This document shows positions 5,974 through 8,131 of a stretch of 8,131 nt of DNA, piece by piece. The notes under the pieces were generated by a model that saw only the letters and a program-made list of their open reading frames with translations, was not told where the DNA came from and did no database searches. Both the position numbers and the translations under genes were made by a program. This DNA comes from an uncultured Collinsella sp. (lineage in GTDB: Bacteria > Actinomycetota > Coriobacteriia > Coriobacteriales > Coriobacteriaceae): NCBI GenBank assembly GCA_900551365.1, contig URVZ01000076.1:1-8131 (forward strand). Reading direction: 5' to 3'. How positions within the stretch are numbered: position 1 is the stretch's first letter; the number at the start of each line of letters is the position of its first letter.

Positions 5974-7107
5974 CTACAGGAGCTCGATTTTGCCGTCCTT
6001 CACCGTCAACCCCATATTGCCGGAAAGCAGATCGTCCAGACGCGAGCCCACAAGCTCAAAGCGCCAGCCTTCGCGCAGGGGGCTCTGCTCGGGGTGCTCA
6101 ATATAGTCGGCCAGGTCATCGCGCGAGGCAATGACCGAGGTCGCAACGCCTGAGCGCTCGGCAACCAGGCGGATAAGCGCATACATAAGGTCAGTCACGC
6201 TCTCCAGCTCCGGCGAAATCTGACGATGTCCGCGCACCAAGAGCGGCAGGCGATCGTGCGGACAGCTCGCACCGCGCTTGATGGCCATGAGCGCACCGTC
6301 CACGTCGCGCTCCCCCAATTGATCGGTACCGCGAATGCTACGGAACTCCTCAACGCGCACGGGATTGCGCTTAACGAGCGCTAGCAGCGTGTCGTCGGAC
6401 ATGACCCACTTGCGTGGGATGTTGCGCCGCTCGGCGCGGTCCTCGCGCCAGGCGGCGAGCTCGCGCGCGATACCCAGCTGATGACGGCTGCACGAATTGA
6501 TGCGCTTGACCTTGCGGAACGCCTCGTGGCGATCGGCGCGATAGTGTGACTCGTCAGCCAGCGGGCGCAGCTCGTCGAGCACCCAGTCCACACGGCCCAG
6601 CTCGCGCAGGCGGCTCATCATCTCGGTATAGGCGACGATCAGGTACTTGACGTCATCGATCGCATACTCAATCTGCTTATCGGTCAGCGGGCGGCGCGAC
6701 CAGTCGGTCAGTGACTCGGTCTTGGGCAGCGATACGCCGCAGAACGTCTGAACAAGCGCGCCATACGAAATCTGCTGGCGCTCGCCCAAAAAGGCGGCGG
6801 CGACCTGCGTATCGAAAATCGGTCGTGGCAGCACGCCCACGGTATGGAGCATAACCTCCATATCCTGCGAGCACGCGTGGAAGACCTTGGTCACGCTCTC
6901 GTCGGCCATAAGCTCGGCCAGCGGCGATAGGTCGTCGATTACCAGGGGATCGACCGCGACGCTCTCAGCAGGGGTGGCAATCTGAACCAAACATAGACGC
7001 GGATGGAACGTGCGCTCGCGCAAAAACTCGGTATCGACGGCAATCGCGTCGAACTCACGGGCGCGCTGGCAAAAGTCGAGTAGAGCCTGATGTGTGGAAA
7101 TGTACAT
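5974..7107 (-). CDS. rnd: Ribonuclease D
   Basis: Cytoplasmic 3'-5' exoribonuclease of the DEDDy class, which trims tRNA precursors and other stable RNAs using two metal ions. The 377 residues match the usual 365-390. The exonuclease domain spans about 1-170: VDTEF (24-28) gives D25 and E27, CSQDMEV (79-85) gives D82, and YAIDDVKYL (148-156) gives Y148 and D152, completing the DEDDy set. The first HRDC domain follows (about 205-285, HQLGIARELAAWRE...IPRKWVMSDDTLLALVKRNP), and the remainder resembles the usual second HRDC-like region. The frame is open to a GTG at 7143, but that has no ribosome binding site. The ATG at 7105-7107 gives MYISTHQALLDF, which lines up with family N-termini, so I use it even though its own Shine-Dalgarno (GGG, about 6 nt upstream) is weak. 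It is divergent from the lipid kinase gene. Confidence 0.94.
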   Translation of the reverse strand: MYISTHQALLDFCQRAREFDAIAVDTEFLRERTFHPRLCLVQIATPAESVAVDPLVIDDLSPLAELMADESVTKVFHACSQDMEVMLHTVGVLPRPIFDTQVAAAFLGERQQISYGALVQTFCGVSLPKTESLTDWSRRPLTDKQIEYAIDDVKYLIVAYTEMMSRLRELGRVDWVLDELRPLADESHYRADRHEAFRKVKRINSCSRHQLGIARELAAWREDRAERRNIPRKWVMSDDTLLALVKRNPVRVEEFRSIRGTDQLGERDVDGALMAIKRGASCPHDRLPLLVRGHRQISPELESVTDLMYALIRLVAERSGVATSVIASRDDLADYIEHPEQSPLREGWRFELVGSRLDDLLSGNMGLTVKDGKIELL

Positions 7108-7169
7108 ATCAACCCATCGAATAAGGTTAGGCCCGAAAAACACGGGTAGGATATCGGCATTGCCTTACA

Positions 7170-7177
7170 ACTATACT
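7170..7177. promoter_or_regulatory. Overlapping divergent -10 boxes between rnd and the lipid kinase gene
   Basis: The 8-mer ACTATACT holds TATACT on the plus strand (7172-7177) and TATAGT on the minus strand (7175-7170), each 5 of 6 to consensus. The plus box lies 28 nt before the kinase ATG. The minus box lies 62 nt before the rnd ATG and has TTCCCG (plus 7193-7198) 17 nt upstream as a partial -35. No good plus-strand -35 is seen. If both work, the two promoters compete for the same DNA. Confidence 0.4.
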
Positions 7178-7205
7178 CGGTTAGTCACAGAACGGGAACG
7201 TAAGT

Positions 7206-8123
7206 ATGCGCTGCCTTATCATCCACAACCCGGCATCGGGCCCCAGCTCAGATGAAATCTTCGCATTCACGCACGCCCTTGCACAGGGCGGCGACGAGGT
7301 CGTGATGCGCTTTATCGGCGATGGCATGGAACCCGAGGACGCCGTGGCAGACGTGCGCGAGTTTGACCGCGTGGTCGTTTCGGGCGGCGACGGCACTGTC
7401 TCCAACGTGCTCGACCAGATGCGCGGATGCGGTGTCCCCACGCTCGTCTTCCCCTCCGGTACGGCCTGCCTGTTCTTCAACAACATCGGCAATGCCCCCG
7501 AGGCGGCGGCGCTCGCCAAGGCCTGCCGTGCCGGTCGCACGGTCAAAGTCGACATGGGCGAGCTCTTTTGGCTCGACGAGAACGGCAACGAGAAGCGCCA
7601 CGGCTTCATCATCATCGCTGGCTCGGGCTTCGACGCCGAGATCATGATGAAGGCCGCCCCCACCAAAAACGACATCGGCGAGATCGCCTACTTCCTCTCT
7701 GCGCTCGCCACGCCCAACCCTACGGTAGCGCACTTTACGATTGAGCATGACGGCATTGTCGAGGAGCTCGACGGCATCTGCTGCATGGCCGGCAACACCT
7801 CGGTCATCCAAAACGACATCAACCTGTTCCCCGACTGCCGTATGAACGATGGCATGGTCGACATTGCGGTCATCGAACCCGTGCGCACCGTGCAGCTGCT
7901 GCCTACCGTGATCACCGCCGCACTCGACCCCGCCGGCAAGGTACTCGGGCGCCCGCAGTTCAAGATCATCCAGACCAAGGAAGCCAAGATCACCTGCACC
8001 CCGTCGCTGGGCATGCAGTTCGATGGCGAGATTATCTCCAGCAACTCGGGCGTCTTTGGAGCCCGCGCGCTTCCACAATGCCTCGACCTCATCGTCGACG
8101 AATTCTCCCCGCTCGGAAAATAG
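7206..8123 (+). CDS. Diacylglycerol kinase / YegS-type lipid kinase family protein
   Basis: Predicted cytoplasmic, membrane-associated ATP-dependent lipid kinase, 305 residues, typical for the DagK/YegS/BmrU family; the likely substrate is diacylglycerol or a related lipid. The N-terminal catalytic domain opens with MRCLIIHNPASGP and has the nucleotide-binding VVVSGGDGTVSNVL at 56-69. The beta-rich C-terminal domain has FPDCRMNDGMVDIAVI (208-223) and the conserved DGE at 273-275. Oddity: where the family usually reads P-x-G-T-x-N-D-F-A-R, this protein reads PSGTACLFFN (83-92), with C88 and L89 in place of Asn and Asp. It may be a divergent subfamily with changed substrate or activity. The ATG at 7206 has only a weak GGGA upstream. 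It is divergent from rnd, and its stop overlaps the ribosome binding site of the next gene. Confidence 0.88.
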   Translation: MRCLIIHNPASGPSSDEIFAFTHALAQGGDEVVMRFIGDGMEPEDAVADVREFDRVVVSGGDGTVSNVLDQMRGCGVPTLVFPSGTACLFFNNIGNAPEAAALAKACRAGRTVKVDMGELFWLDENGNEKRHGFIIIAGSGFDAEIMMKAAPTKNDIGEIAYFLSALATPNPTVAHFTIEHDGIVEELDGICCMAGNTSVIQNDINLFPDCRMNDGMVDIAVIEPVRTVQLLPTVITAALDPAGKVLGRPQFKIIQTKEAKITCTPSLGMQFDGEIISSNSGVFGARALPQCLDLIVDEFSPLGK

Positions 8124-8127
8124 GAGG
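8122..8127 (+). promoter_or_regulatory. Ribosome binding site of an unseen downstream gene
   Basis: AGGAGG begins inside the TAG stop (8121-8123) of the lipid kinase gene. The window ends 4 nt later, so the next gene should start just outside on the plus strand, translationally coupled to the kinase. Confidence 0.65.
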
Positions 8128-8131
8128 ACCC

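Noticed and set aside
5565..6134. 189-codon plus-strand frame spanning the metallopeptidase-rnd junction
   Set aside because: It runs opposite two genuine genes and their gap; the translation has no recognisable motif.
7108..7143. GTG start giving a 12-residue longer RNase D
   Set aside because: No ribosome binding site precedes it, and family N-termini align with the internal ATG. Some doubt remains because the ATG's own site is also weak.
7248..8078. 276-codon minus-strand frame opposite the lipid kinase gene
   Set aside because: Shadow frame rich in His/Asp/Gly/Val with no family resemblance, fully inside a gene with GGDGT and DGE motifs.
1..8131. tRNA, rRNA, CRISPR array, transposase, prophage or toxin-antitoxin genes
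   Set aside because: Read for on both strands by eye: no tRNA-like cloverleaf, no regularly spaced repeats, no transposase or integrase motifs, and no small gene pair in the gaps, all of which are 121 nt or shorter.

Overview
The window looks like an ordinary chromosomal stretch of a GC-rich actinobacterium, most likely a gut Coriobacteriia of the Collinsella type. This rests on base composition, on strong AGGAGG-type ribosome binding sites, and on the protein sequences as I recognise them by eye. No database search was possible, so the genus is an inference. Nine protein genes are visible. I see no RNA gene, CRISPR array, insertion sequence or prophage.

Layout. Eight genes lie on the minus strand and are read from right to left: ribonuclease D (rnd, 7107-5974), a membrane zinc metallopeptidase of the YugP type (5909-5205), exonuclease VII large and small subunits (xseA 5089-3638, xseB 3595-3329), a HIT-family nucleotide hydrolase (3279-2944), a LysR-type regulator (2902-2012), an MFS transporter (1892-732), and the 5' half of acetate kinase (ackA, 611-1, cut by the window edge). 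The ninth gene, a diacylglycerol-kinase/YegS-type lipid kinase (7206-8123), runs on the plus strand, divergent from rnd. A strong ribosome binding site overlapping its stop codon shows that another plus-strand gene starts just beyond the window.

How the genes relate. xseA and xseB encode the two subunits of one nuclease and are closely spaced. The HIT gene follows 49 nt later and may have its own promoter (a perfect TATAAT). The LysR and MFS genes form a clearly more AT-rich pair between the housekeeping HIT and ackA genes. The simplest reading is an accessory regulator-transporter cassette inserted in a conserved neighbourhood. Dyads in the gap between LysR and MFS are candidates for regulatory sites. 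A hairpin between MFS and ackA probably ends the leftward transcript.

I found no convincing new multi-gene system. The points most worth a second look are the low-GC LysR/MFS cassette with its dyads, a divergent acetate kinase with altered active-site-neighbouring motifs and a short deletion, an atypical motif in the lipid kinase where family members usually read GTxND, and a 12-bp hairpin without a T-tract between the metallopeptidase gene and xseA. Three gene starts are assigned downstream of the longest possible frame, because ribosome binding sites (MFS, HIT) or family alignment (rnd) favour internal ATGs.
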